The notes under the pieces are model-generated. The model was not told where the DNA came from. It did not search any database and was given only the letters and a program-made list of their open reading frames with translations. Shown one piece after another: positions 25,108-32,450 of a DNA stretch of 64,000 nt (its first letter is position 1; every line of letters begins with the position of its first letter). The stretch lies in the NCBI GenBank assembly GCA_027489175.1, contig JAIYAE010000020.1:1-64000 (forward strand). The letters are read 5' to 3'. This DNA comes from Rhodobacter sp. GTDB lineage: Bacteria; Pseudomonadota; Alphaproteobacteria; Rhodobacterales; Rhodobacteraceae. Made by a program: the position numbers and the translations under genes.

Positions 25108-26225
25108 TGCAGCGCTTCCGCGTCACCTACCGGCTGCGCGCGGCGTCTTTGGCCGAGGCGTCGGCCCGCGCAGAAGGCATCGCGCTGGAGCAGACCGTGG
25201 AAATTCCCCGCGACGTGGTCCCACCGGGCTACATCGCCGACGAAATCCTTGGCCGCGTCGAAGACGTGACCGAACTGGCCGATGGCTATTGGCAAGCCAC
25301 GCTCAGCTATTCCCCCGACAGCGCGGGGGACGAACTCACACAATTCCTGAACGTGGTCTTCGGCAACTCCTCCATCCAGCAAGGCATCCGCGTCACTGGT
25401 ATTGACCCCGGTGCCACCATGGCCGCCCGCTTCCCCGGCCCCCGCTTCGGCGTCAAGGGCATCCGCGCGCTTTGTGGCCGGGCGACGGGTGGCCTGATCG
25501 CCCCGGTCCTGAAACCGATGGGCCTTGGCCCCGATGATTTCGCCCGCCTCGCCGCAGGCTGCGTGCGTGGCGGAGCGGATATCGTCAAGGAAGACCACGG
25601 CCTTGCCGGCCAACCCACCGCCCCCTTACGCGCCCGCGTCACCGCCGTGGTAAAAGCCATGCGGCAGGCGAGGGAGGAAACCGGCCGCAAGGCCCTCTAC
25701 TTCGCCAACTTCTCCGGCCCCGCCGACCAGATCGAAGGCAACCTGCGCTTCCTTAAAGACGCGGGCGCGGACGGGGTTCTCGTCATGCCCGGCCTTTTCG
25801 GCTTCGGCCTTGTCCAGCGCATTGCCGCTGACCCAAGCCTGAGCCTGCCGGTCATGACCCACCCCTCCTTCCTTGGCCCCTATGTCCTTGCCCCCGACAC
25901 GGGCATCGACCACGGCGTGATGTTCGGCACCCTGCAACGCCTTGCGGGCTCCGACATCTCGGTCTTCCCCAATGTCGGTGGCCGCTTCGGCTTTACCGCC
26001 GCCGAATGTAGCCAAATCGCCACCGCCTGCCGCACCCCCACCGGCCCCGGCCAGCCGATGTTCCCCAGCCCCGGCGGCGGGATGAGCGTGGCGCGCGCCG
26101 CCGAGATGCAGGCGATGTATGGCCAAGACGTGGTCTACCTCCTCGGCGGCAGCCTTCTCAAAGACCCCGATAGGATAGACCAAGCCGTAGCCGCCATGCG
26201 TAAGGCCCTCGACACCCCGAGCTGA
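25107..26225 (+). CDS. RuBisCO-like protein (form IV)
   Basis: 372 residues with the RuBisCO large-subunit fold: N-terminal ferredoxin-like domain, then a TIM barrel. Conserved: Asn87 (VVFGNSS, equals N123), Lys136 (LKPMGL, equals K175), Lys161 (GADIVKEDH, equals K201), the PSPGGGMS phosphate loop and LLGGSL. Changed: K177 to Met, E204 to His (K-E-D-H), R295 to Pro and the H327 position lost. It cannot be a carboxylase. Known form IV members isomerise methylthioribulose-1-phosphate or act in apionate catabolism; neighbouring mtnK/mtnA favour the former. Coupled to the transketolase by TGATG. Confidence 0.9.
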   Translation: MQRFRVTYRLRAASLAEASARAEGIALEQTVEIPRDVVPPGYIADEILGRVEDVTELADGYWQATLSYSPDSAGDELTQFLNVVFGNSSIQQGIRVTGIDPGATMAARFPGPRFGVKGIRALCGRATGGLIAPVLKPMGLGPDDFARLAAGCVRGGADIVKEDHGLAGQPTAPLRARVTAVVKAMRQAREETGRKALYFANFSGPADQIEGNLRFLKDAGADGVLVMPGLFGFGLVQRIAADPSLSLPVMTHPSFLGPYVLAPDTGIDHGVMFGTLQRLAGSDISVFPNVGGRFGFTAAECSQIATACRTPTGPGQPMFPSPGGGMSVARAAEMQAMYGQDVVYLLGGSLLKDPDRIDQAVAAMRKALDTPS

Positions 26226-26249
26226 AGGACGCAATCACCCTTGCGCCCT

Positions 26250-26262
26250 GTTATGTTATAAC
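26250..26262. promoter_or_regulatory. Candidate Zur box upstream of zur
   Basis: GTTAT-GTT-ATAAC is a 13-bp AT-rich inverted repeat in an otherwise GC-rich 105-bp gap, 69 bp upstream of zur. It resembles Zur sites built on GTTATA/TATAAC halves and would give zinc-responsive autoregulation of zur-znuCB. Confidence 0.6.
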
Positions 26263-26330
26263 CTAGTTAGACGTGGCAACCACTGGCCCGAGTCGGGACA
26301 GGGGCGTTTGCCATCATCTGCAGGACCGCG

Positions 26331-26720
26331 ATGCGCGATGGATTGACCCGGAATGAGACCGAAGTGCTGGCCCTGATCCGGGCAGCCGACGGCCCCATGA
26401 CCGCCTACCAGCTGCTCAGCCAGATGCAGCATGGCAACGGTGCAGTCGCCCCGCCCACGGTCTACCGCGCTCTGAAAGGGCTTGAGGATGCAGGTCTGGT
26501 CCGCAAGATCGAAACCCTCCGCGCCTGGTCGGCGGTCAAGACCGATGCTTCCGGCGTCGTGGTGATCTGCGATGACTGCGGCACCGTCCGCACCGTCACC
26601 GCGCCGACCCTGTTTGAAACCCTGCACCAAAGCCTTGAGGCCGAGGGCTTCACCGAAGCCCGCCAGACGATCGAGGTGCATGGCAGCTGCAGCGACTGCA
26701 CCGCAGGACACCGCCCATGA
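26331..26720 (+). CDS. zur: Fur-family zinc uptake regulator
   Basis: 129 residues. A winged helix (LTRNETEVLALIRAADGPMTAYQLLSQM, APPTVYRALKGLEDAGLVRKIE) is followed by a zinc site domain with CDDCG (about residues 83-87) and CSDC near the C-terminus, both typical of Zur. It represses zinc import genes when zinc is plentiful. The stop overlaps the ATG of the following 33-codon ORF, which is followed by znuC and znuB. Confidence 0.92.
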   Translation: MRDGLTRNETEVLALIRAADGPMTAYQLLSQMQHGNGAVAPPTVYRALKGLEDAGLVRKIETLRAWSAVKTDASGVVVICDDCGTVRTVTAPTLFETLHQSLEAEGFTEARQTIEVHGSCSDCTAGHRP

Positions 26721-26818
26721 ACCGCGATTTGCTGCTCTCCGGTATCGCCGGTCGTTTGGCCATCGCTCTTGGCTTGTCGTCGCTTCTGTGGCTTGGCCTC
26801 TGGCTGGTGGTGGGCTGA
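26717..26818 (+). CDS. 33-residue single-helix membrane protein between zur and znuC
   Basis: The ORF reads MNRDLLLSGIAGRLAIALGL and continues SSLLWLGLWLVVG, a short charged N-terminus and one long hydrophobic helix. It overlaps the zur stop (ATGA) and ends 3 nt before the znuC ATG, filling the gap exactly, which argues for real translation. No family recognised. It may associate with ZnuB, or may serve only translational coupling. Confidence 0.6.
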   Translation: MNRDLLLSGIAGRLAIALGLSSLLWLGLWLVVG

Positions 26819-26821
26819 TCC

Positions 26822-27559
26822 ATGGCACTGAAACTGCGTGACCTGACCCTTGGCTATGACCGCCACCCCGCGGTGCATCACCTGAACCTTGACCTGCGCG
26901 AAGGCAGCCTGACCGCCGTCGTCGGCCCGAATGGTGCGGGCAAATCCACCCTGCTCAAGGGCCTGATCGGCGAAATTTCGCCCCTGGAAGGCCGGATTGA
27001 CCGCAGCGCACGTCGCCTTGCCTACCTGCCGCAACTGTCCGAGGTTGACCGCAGCTTCCCCGTCAGCGTTGGCGCTTTCGTCGCCATGGGCCTCTGGCAC
27101 AGCGCCGGGGCTTTCGGGCGGATTACGGGCACCGCTGCGGCAAAGGTGGCCGAGGCGCTGGCCGCCGTCGGCCTCACCGGCTTTGACCGCCGCCCAATCT
27201 CGGCCCTGTCCGGCGGACAGATGCAGCGCGTGATGTTCGCGCGCCTTCTTCTGCAGGACGCTGACCTGATCCTGCTGGACGAACCCTTCACTGCGCTTGA
27301 TACCCGCACGGCGGGCGAACTTCTGCAGGTCGTCAAGCGCTGGCATGGCGAGGGGCGCACCGTTCTGGCTGTCCTGCATGACCTTGACGCCGTGCGGAAC
27401 CACTTCCCCGATACGCTGCTTCTGGCCCGCGAAAAGGTGGCCCATGGGCCCACCGCCCAGGTCCTGACCGCCGAAAACCTGTTCCGCGCCCGGCAGCAAT
27501 CCGAAGCCTTCGTCGAAACCGCCCCCGTCTGTGACCGGGTCGAGCTTGGCGCCGCATGA
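26822..27559 (+). CDS. znuC: Zinc ABC transporter, ATP-binding protein
   Basis: 245 residues. Walker A GPNGAGKST (about residue 38), signature LSGGQMQR, Walker B ADLILLDEPFTALD and H-loop AVLHDLDAVR. The VDRSFPVSVGAFVAMGLW Q-loop region fits metal-type (ZnuC/TroB) ATPases. Overlaps znuB by 4 nt. Supplies energy for zinc import. Confidence 0.93.
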   Translation: MALKLRDLTLGYDRHPAVHHLNLDLREGSLTAVVGPNGAGKSTLLKGLIGEISPLEGRIDRSARRLAYLPQLSEVDRSFPVSVGAFVAMGLWHSAGAFGRITGTAAAKVAEALAAVGLTGFDRRPISALSGGQMQRVMFARLLLQDADLILLDEPFTALDTRTAGELLQVVKRWHGEGRTVLAVLHDLDAVRNHFPDTLLLAREKVAHGPTAQVLTAENLFRARQQSEAFVETAPVCDRVELGAA

Positions 27560-28419
27560 GCTGGCTGATCGACCCGTTTACCGATTTCGTCTTCATGCAG
27601 CGCGCCCTTCTGGGGTGCCTGGCCATTTCGCTGGGGGCAACCCCGGTTGGCGTCTTCCTGATGCTGCGCCGGATGAGCCTGACTGGCGACGCCATGGCCC
27701 ACGCCATCTTGCCGGGGGCCGCAGTCGGCTATCTGGTCGCGGGCCTGAACCTTGGCGCGATGACCATCGGCGGCGTTGTGGCAGGGCTGATCGTGGCCGT
27801 CCTGACCGGGGCCGTTGCCCGGTTTACCACACTGCGGGAAGATGCCTCGCTGGCCGCGTTCTACCTGATTTCATTGGCACTGGGCGTGCTCCTCGTGTCG
27901 CTTAAGGGATCGAACGTTGACCTCATGCATGTCCTCTTCGGCACCGTCCTTGCACTCGACAACGCAGCCCTCATCCTCCTCTGCGCCATCACCACCGTCA
28001 CGCTTGCCACCCTTGCGCTGATCTTCCGACCGCTGGTCCTTGAATGCGCCGACCCACGCTTTCTGGCCTCCGTCAGCCGGTGGAGCGGGCCTGTCCACTT
28101 CATCTTCCTCGCCCTTGTCGTCCTGAACCTCGTCGCAGGGTTTCAGGCGCTGGGCACGCTGATGGCCGTCGGCATCATGATCCTGCCCGCCGCAACCGCC
28201 CGTTTCTGGGCTTCCAGCATCAGCGGCATGCTGATCGTGGCTGCGGTCGCGGCCAGCATTGCCTCGGTCATCGGGCTTCTGATGTCCTATCATGCGGGCC
28301 TTCCCTCTGGCCCGGCGATCATCCTTGCTGCGGGATGTCTTTATCTCTTGTCGCTTGGCTTCGGCCCGGTCGGCAGCCTTTTCACCCGCGCCTTCCCGCG
28401 CCCGCATCTGGACGCCTGA
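27556..28419 (+). CDS. znuB: Zinc ABC transporter, permease
   Basis: 287 residues, about eight helices. RMSLTGDAMAHAILPGAAVGYL and LKGSNVDLMHVLFGTVLAL are the conserved ABC-3 metal permease blocks. It forms the zinc channel with ZnuC. No gene for the periplasmic zinc-binding protein ZnuA is next to it in this window. A strong hairpin follows. Confidence 0.93.
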   Translation: MSWLIDPFTDFVFMQRALLGCLAISLGATPVGVFLMLRRMSLTGDAMAHAILPGAAVGYLVAGLNLGAMTIGGVVAGLIVAVLTGAVARFTTLREDASLAAFYLISLALGVLLVSLKGSNVDLMHVLFGTVLALDNAALILLCAITTVTLATLALIFRPLVLECADPRFLASVSRWSGPVHFIFLALVVLNLVAGFQALGTLMAVGIMILPAATARFWASSISGMLIVAAVAASIASVIGLLMSYHAGLPSGPAIILAAGCLYLLSLGFGPVGSLFTRAFPRPHLDA

Positions 28420-28424
28420 CCCCC

Positions 28425-28448
28425 AAAAGCGGCGGGGTCGCCGCTTTT
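28425..28448. terminator. Bidirectional terminator between znuB and the UbiH-type gene
   Basis: AAAAGCGGC (28425-28433) pairs with GCCGCTTTT (28440-28448) around a 6-nt loop. A and T runs flank it, so it suits both converging transcripts. Confidence 0.85.
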
Positions 28449-28461
28449 GCCGGGTGACGGT

Positions 28462-29691
28462 TCAGATCGGCCGACCGGTCAAAAGTTTCGGCAACTCGCC
28501 CGTCAGACCCGCAGCCTGGCGCATGAAGCCGCGGCGCAGGCCGGGGATCGCACCGACAATCCCCATCCCCAGATCGCGGCCAAGGCGCAGAACCGGGTTG
28601 TCGTTGGAAAAGATCCGGTTGACCGTGTCCATGCCAAGGGCCAGTGCCGTGGCATCAAACCGCCGCCAGCGCTGATACTCTTCCAGCGCCGTCAGGTTGC
28701 CGGGGTCCTCACCGCGCCGCCGGGCCAGTGTCAGCACTTCGGCCAAGGCCGCCACGTCACGCAGCCCAAGGTTCAGGCCTTGCCCCGCAATCGGATGCAC
28801 CCCATGTGCGGCATCGCCCACCAGTGCCACGCGCGGGGCGATGAAACGTTCGGCCAGGGACAAGGACAGGGGATAGGTAAACCGCGCGCCTGCCAGCGAA
28901 ATCTCGCCCAGAAAGTCACCAAACCGGGGCTTCAGAGCCTCCAGATACTCGTCGTCCGGCAGGGCCTGCAGGGCGGCAGCGGTTTCGGCATCCTCGCTCC
29001 AGACAATGCTGGAATGATGCCCGCCCTTAAGCGGCAGAATGGCCAAAGGCCCCGCCGGCATGAAGAATTGCTGGGCAATGCCGTGATGGTCCTTCTCATG
29101 GTGGATCGCCGTGACCAGCGCCGTCTGGCCATAGCCCCAGCCCACCCGCTTGATCCCCGCACGCGCGGCCACACCCGACCCGCGCCCGTCGCAGCCGACC
29201 AGCAGCCCCGCCGTGATCACCCGCCCGCTGGCCAAGGTCACCGCCACGCCTGTGGCCGACACCTCCTGCGCCACCACCGTTTCCCCTGACAGCAGCGTCA
29301 CACCGGGTGTGGCGCGCATCGCCTCAAGGAAAGCGGCATAAAGGAACCGGTCCTCCAGCAAATGCCCCATCGGGCCTTCCTCAATCTCGGCGTGGTCGAA
29401 ATGCAGGAAGAACGGCGCCGCCCCCTCGCCCGCGCGCCCGTCGCTTGCCTTGATCTCCAGGATCGGCTGCGCCTTGTCGCGCACCTTGTCCCAGACGCCG
29501 ATCGCGCTCAGCAACCGGGTGGAGGCAATCGCCAGCGCATAGGCCCGCCCGTCAAACCCCGCCTCGGCCCGGTCCGGGGCAGGCCGTGCGTCCACCACTG
29601 TGACACGGAACCCCCCCTGCGCCAGCGCCAAAGCCAAGGCCGGGCCGTTCAAACCCCCGCCCGCAATCAGGATATCGGTGTCATGTGCCAT
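28462..29691 (-). CDS. UbiH/UbiF/COQ6-family FAD-dependent hydroxylase
   Basis: 409 residues from ATG 29691. N-terminal FAD dinucleotide motif DILIAGGGLNGPALALALA, the middle GCDGRGSGVAARAG (NAD(P)H/FAD motif) and GDAAHGVHPIAGQGLNLGLRDVAALAE (FAD ribityl contact) define the aromatic-ring hydroxylases of ubiquinone biosynthesis. It hydroxylates the benzoquinone ring in Q formation; whether C5, C6 or C1 cannot be read from sequence here. Transcribed toward znuB and divergent from the amidase. Confidence 0.9.
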   Translation of the reverse strand: MAHDTDILIAGGGLNGPALALALAQGGFRVTVVDARPAPDRAEAGFDGRAYALAIASTRLLSAIGVWDKVRDKAQPILEIKASDGRAGEGAAPFFLHFDHAEIEEGPMGHLLEDRFLYAAFLEAMRATPGVTLLSGETVVAQEVSATGVAVTLASGRVITAGLLVGCDGRGSGVAARAGIKRVGWGYGQTALVTAIHHEKDHHGIAQQFFMPAGPLAILPLKGGHHSSIVWSEDAETAAALQALPDDEYLEALKPRFGDFLGEISLAGARFTYPLSLSLAERFIAPRVALVGDAAHGVHPIAGQGLNLGLRDVAALAEVLTLARRRGEDPGNLTALEEYQRWRRFDATALALGMDTVNRIFSNDNPVLRLGRDLGMGIVGAIPGLRRGFMRQAAGLTGELPKLLTGRPI

Positions 29692-29768
29692 GGCCGCAGA
29701 CTTACCCCGCTGGCCCGGATTGTCCATGCGTCTCCAAGCCGCTACCGTGCCCAAAACGGGGGATCAAG

Positions 29769-31100
29769 ATGACCGGCACCTGGGCAAACATGACCGCATC
29801 CGAACTGGGGCGCGAAATCGGCAAGGGCCGCATCCACCCGGTCGAACTGGCTGAGGCGTTTCTGGATGCCATCGACACCCACCCCCACGCCCTGCGCATC
29901 TACGCCCGCACCACCGCGCCCCGCGCGCGGGCCGAGGCGATGGCCGCCGCCGCCCGCGCCAAATCTGGCCTGCGCAAGGGCCTCTTGGACGGCGTTCCGA
30001 TCAGCTGGAAGGACCTCTTCGACACCGCAGGCATCGCGACCGAGGCGGGATCGGCCCTTCTGAAACACCGCACCCCCACCCGCGATGCCGCCGTCTTGGA
30101 AACCGCCACGCTTCAGGGCCTCGTCTGCCTTGGCAAGACGCATATGTCGGAACTGGCATTCTCCGGCCTGGGCCTGAACCCCGTGACCGCCACGCCCCCC
30201 TGCCTGAACGACGACCGCGCCGTGCCGGGTGGCTCCTCCTCCGGGGCCGCCGCTTCCGTCGCCTTCGGCCTCGCCCCCGCCGCCATCGGGTCTGACACCG
30301 GCGGCTCCGTCCGCATCCCCGCCGCCTGGAATGACCTTGTCGGCCTGAAAACCACCGCCGGCAGCCTGCCCCTGACCGGCACCGTCCCCTTGTGCGAGGC
30401 GTTTGACACCATCGGCCCCCTCGCCCATTCGGTCGAGGATTGCGCCCACCTCCTCGCCGCCCTGCACGGCACCCGCGCGGCGGACCTGACCCGGACCAGC
30501 CTTGCCGGCGCGCGCCTTGCGGTTCTGGACAGCGTCGCGCTCGATGATCTGCGCGACCGTCCCGCCAAGGGGTTTGACGACGCCACCCAGCGCCTTGCCC
30601 GCGCGGGGGCCACCCTCACCCGGATCAGCGCCCCCGAGGTGGCCGAAGCCATGGGTCTGGCCGCACTCCTCTTCACCGCCGAAGCCTATGGCATCTGGCG
30701 GGAAACCATTGAAAGCGCGCCGCAAAAGATGTTCCCCCGCATACTGGAGCGGTTCCGCTCCGGTGCGCAGTTCTCGGCGGCGGACTATGTCGCGGGCTGG
30801 CGGCGCCTGCATCAGCTGCGGGCGATCTGGGCCGACCGGACCGCCAGCCTTGATGCCGTGATCCTGCCCACCGCACCGATCCTGCCACCCGATGCGAACC
30901 GGCTGATGACCGATGATGCCTATTACGTCACCGAAAACCTGCTCGCCCTGCGCAACACCAGGATCGGCAATATGCTGGGCCTCTGCGCGCTGACCTTGCC
31001 GACCTCGCAACCCTCGTGCGGGATCAGCCTGATGGCAGCCCCCGGGCAGGAAGCCCGCCTTCTGCGCCTTGGGGCGGCAGCCGAATACGCCCTGCGCTGA
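29769..31100 (+). CDS. Amidase signature family hydrolase
   Basis: 443 residues, GGGGGA before ATG 29769. Ser-cisSer-Lys triad visible: Lys in VPISWKDLFDTAG (about residue 80), PGGSSSGAAASVAFG (cis-Ser) and GSDTGGSVRIPAAW (nucleophile Ser). GatA-like fold but no gatC/gatB nearby and shorter than GatA, so a stand-alone amidase acting on a small amide is likely. Substrate unknown. Confidence 0.9.
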   Translation: MTGTWANMTASELGREIGKGRIHPVELAEAFLDAIDTHPHALRIYARTTAPRARAEAMAAAARAKSGLRKGLLDGVPISWKDLFDTAGIATEAGSALLKHRTPTRDAAVLETATLQGLVCLGKTHMSELAFSGLGLNPVTATPPCLNDDRAVPGGSSSGAAASVAFGLAPAAIGSDTGGSVRIPAAWNDLVGLKTTAGSLPLTGTVPLCEAFDTIGPLAHSVEDCAHLLAALHGTRAADLTRTSLAGARLAVLDSVALDDLRDRPAKGFDDATQRLARAGATLTRISAPEVAEAMGLAALLFTAEAYGIWRETIESAPQKMFPRILERFRSGAQFSAADYVAGWRRLHQLRAIWADRTASLDAVILPTAPILPPDANRLMTDDAYYVTENLLALRNTRIGNMLGLCALTLPTSQPSCGISLMAAPGQEARLLRLGAAAEYALR

Positions 31101-31105
31101 CCGCC

Positions 31106-31124
31106 GAATTTTCGCAGAAAATTC
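31106..31124. repeat. GAATTTTC-gca-GAAAATTC palindrome
   Basis: 8-bp perfect inverted repeat with the loop GCA, 5 nt after the amidase stop. The same core (GARTTTTC-gca-GAAAAYTC) makes up both arms of the element at 61854-61912. It may work as a terminator but lacks a T-run of its own. Confidence 0.55.
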
Positions 31125-31264
31125 ATGCCTTCCGGCGATCCAGCCAAAAAGCCACATCAGACCCGCGCAACACGCTCACTGTGAAGGGTTTTTCTGGACC
31201 TGACCGCCGCGCCCGGCTATCGTTCCGGGAAATGGGGCACATAGACCCCGACCTTGAGGCAGTA

Positions 31265-32443
31265 ATGGCGTTTCCTGAGCGGTTTTCGAACCTGCCAGAC
31301 TATGCGTTTCCGCGTCTGCGGAAGCTTTTGGACGTGCACCCTCCGGGTGGCGAACCCATTGCCATGACCATTGGCGAACCGCGCCACCCGATGCCGGATT
31401 TCGTTGGTCCGATCCTTGCCGCCAATCTTGCGGGCTTTGGTGTCTATCCCCCGAATGACGGCACGCCCGACCTTCTCGCCGCCATCGCTGCCTGGATTGC
31501 CCGGCGCTATGCCGTCAGCATCCCCGAAGACAACCTCATGGTCCTGAACGGCACGCGTGAGGGTCTGTTCAACGCAGCCATCGCCCTGTGCCCGGAAACC
31601 AAGAACGGCAAAAAGCCCGTCATCCTGATGCCGAACCCGTTCTATCAGGTCTATGCCGTCGCCGCCTTGGCCGTGGGGGCCGAACCCGTCTACGTCCCCG
31701 CCACCGCCGCCACCGGCCACCTGCCCGACTACGGCAGTTTGCCCACAGATGTGCTGGACCGTGTGGCGCTGGCCTACATCTGTTCACCCGCCAACCCGCA
31801 AGGCGCGGTGGCGTCGAAGGACTATCTTGCCGACCTTCTAGCGCTGGCCGAAAAGCACGATTTTGCCATCCTCGCCGATGAGTGTTACGCCGAGATCTGG
31901 CGCGATGCCCCACCGCCCGGCCTGCTGCAGGTCGCAGCGGCAGAAGGCGCTGACCCCGAACGCGCCGTGGTGTTCCATTCGCTGTCGAAACGGTCAAACC
32001 TGCCCGGCCTGCGGTCTGGCTTCGTGGCTGCAGGCCCCCAGTCGATGCTGCGCCTTCGGCAACTCCGCTCCTTCGCTGGGGCGCCTTTGCCCTTGCCGCT
32101 GCAAAAGGTGGCGCAGGCCTGCTGGGAAGACGAGGCCCACGTCATCGCCTCCCGCGATCTGTATCAGGCCAAGTTCGCGCAGGCCGACCAGATCTTCGCG
32201 GGCCTTCAGGGCTATCAGGCCCCCGACGGCGGCTTTTTCCTCTGGCTTCCGGTCGAGGATGGTGAAGCAGCCACCATGAAGCTTTGGCGCGAAACGGGGG
32301 TGCGGGTTCTGCCCGGCGCTTACCTGTCGCGCGACGCTGGGGGCCAGAACCCCGGCAAGGGATATATCCGGGTCGCCCTCGTGGCCCCGGCAGAAGAAAC
32401 GTCTCGCGGGCTGACCCAGCTTCGCGATTGTCTTTACGGGTGA
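31265..32443 (+). CDS. Class I/II PLP-dependent aminotransferase (DapC-like)
   Basis: 392 residues from ATG 31265 (GAGG 5-8 nt upstream). [25 protein letters not shown], the substrate loop, [13 protein letters not shown] (Asn/Pro PLP contacts), [11 protein letters not shown] (Asp for pyridine N) and [17 protein letters not shown] with the PLP Lys identify the fold-type I family. The closest functional label in this lineage is N-succinyldiaminopimelate aminotransferase (lysine/peptidoglycan precursor), which I consider probable but not proven. It lies 7 bp upstream of ftsK. Confidence 0.82.
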   Translation: MAFPERFSNLPDYAFPRLRKLLDVHPPGGEPIAMTIGEPRHPMPDFVGPILAANLAGFGVYPPNDGTPDLLAAIAAWIARRYAVSIPEDNLMVLNGTREGLFNAAIALCPETKNGKKPVILMPNPFYQVYAVAALAVGAEPVYVPATAATGHLPDYGSLPTDVLDRVALAYICSPANPQGAVASKDYLADLLALAEKHDFAILADECYAEIWRDAPPPGLLQVAAAEGADPERAVVFHSLSKRSNLPGLRSGFVAAGPQSMLRLRQLRSFAGAPLPLPLQKVAQACWEDEAHVIASRDLYQAKFAQADQIFAGLQGYQAPDGGFFLWLPVEDGEAATMKLWRETGVRVLPGAYLSRDAGGQNPGKGYIRVALVAPAEETSRGLTQLRDCLYG

Positions 32444-32450
32444 GGTGACC

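Noticed and set aside
25107..26225. True RuBisCO large subunit
   Set aside because: Positions equivalent to K177, E204, R295 and H327 are replaced; no small subunit or phosphoribulokinase gene is present.
23177..26225. D-apiose/apionate pathway
   Set aside because: Split transketolase, RLP and a ribose-type SBP occur in such pathways too, but there is no apulose isomerase, FGGY-type kinase, lactonase or oxidoisomerase here, while mtnK and mtnA are unambiguous. Kept only as an alternative.
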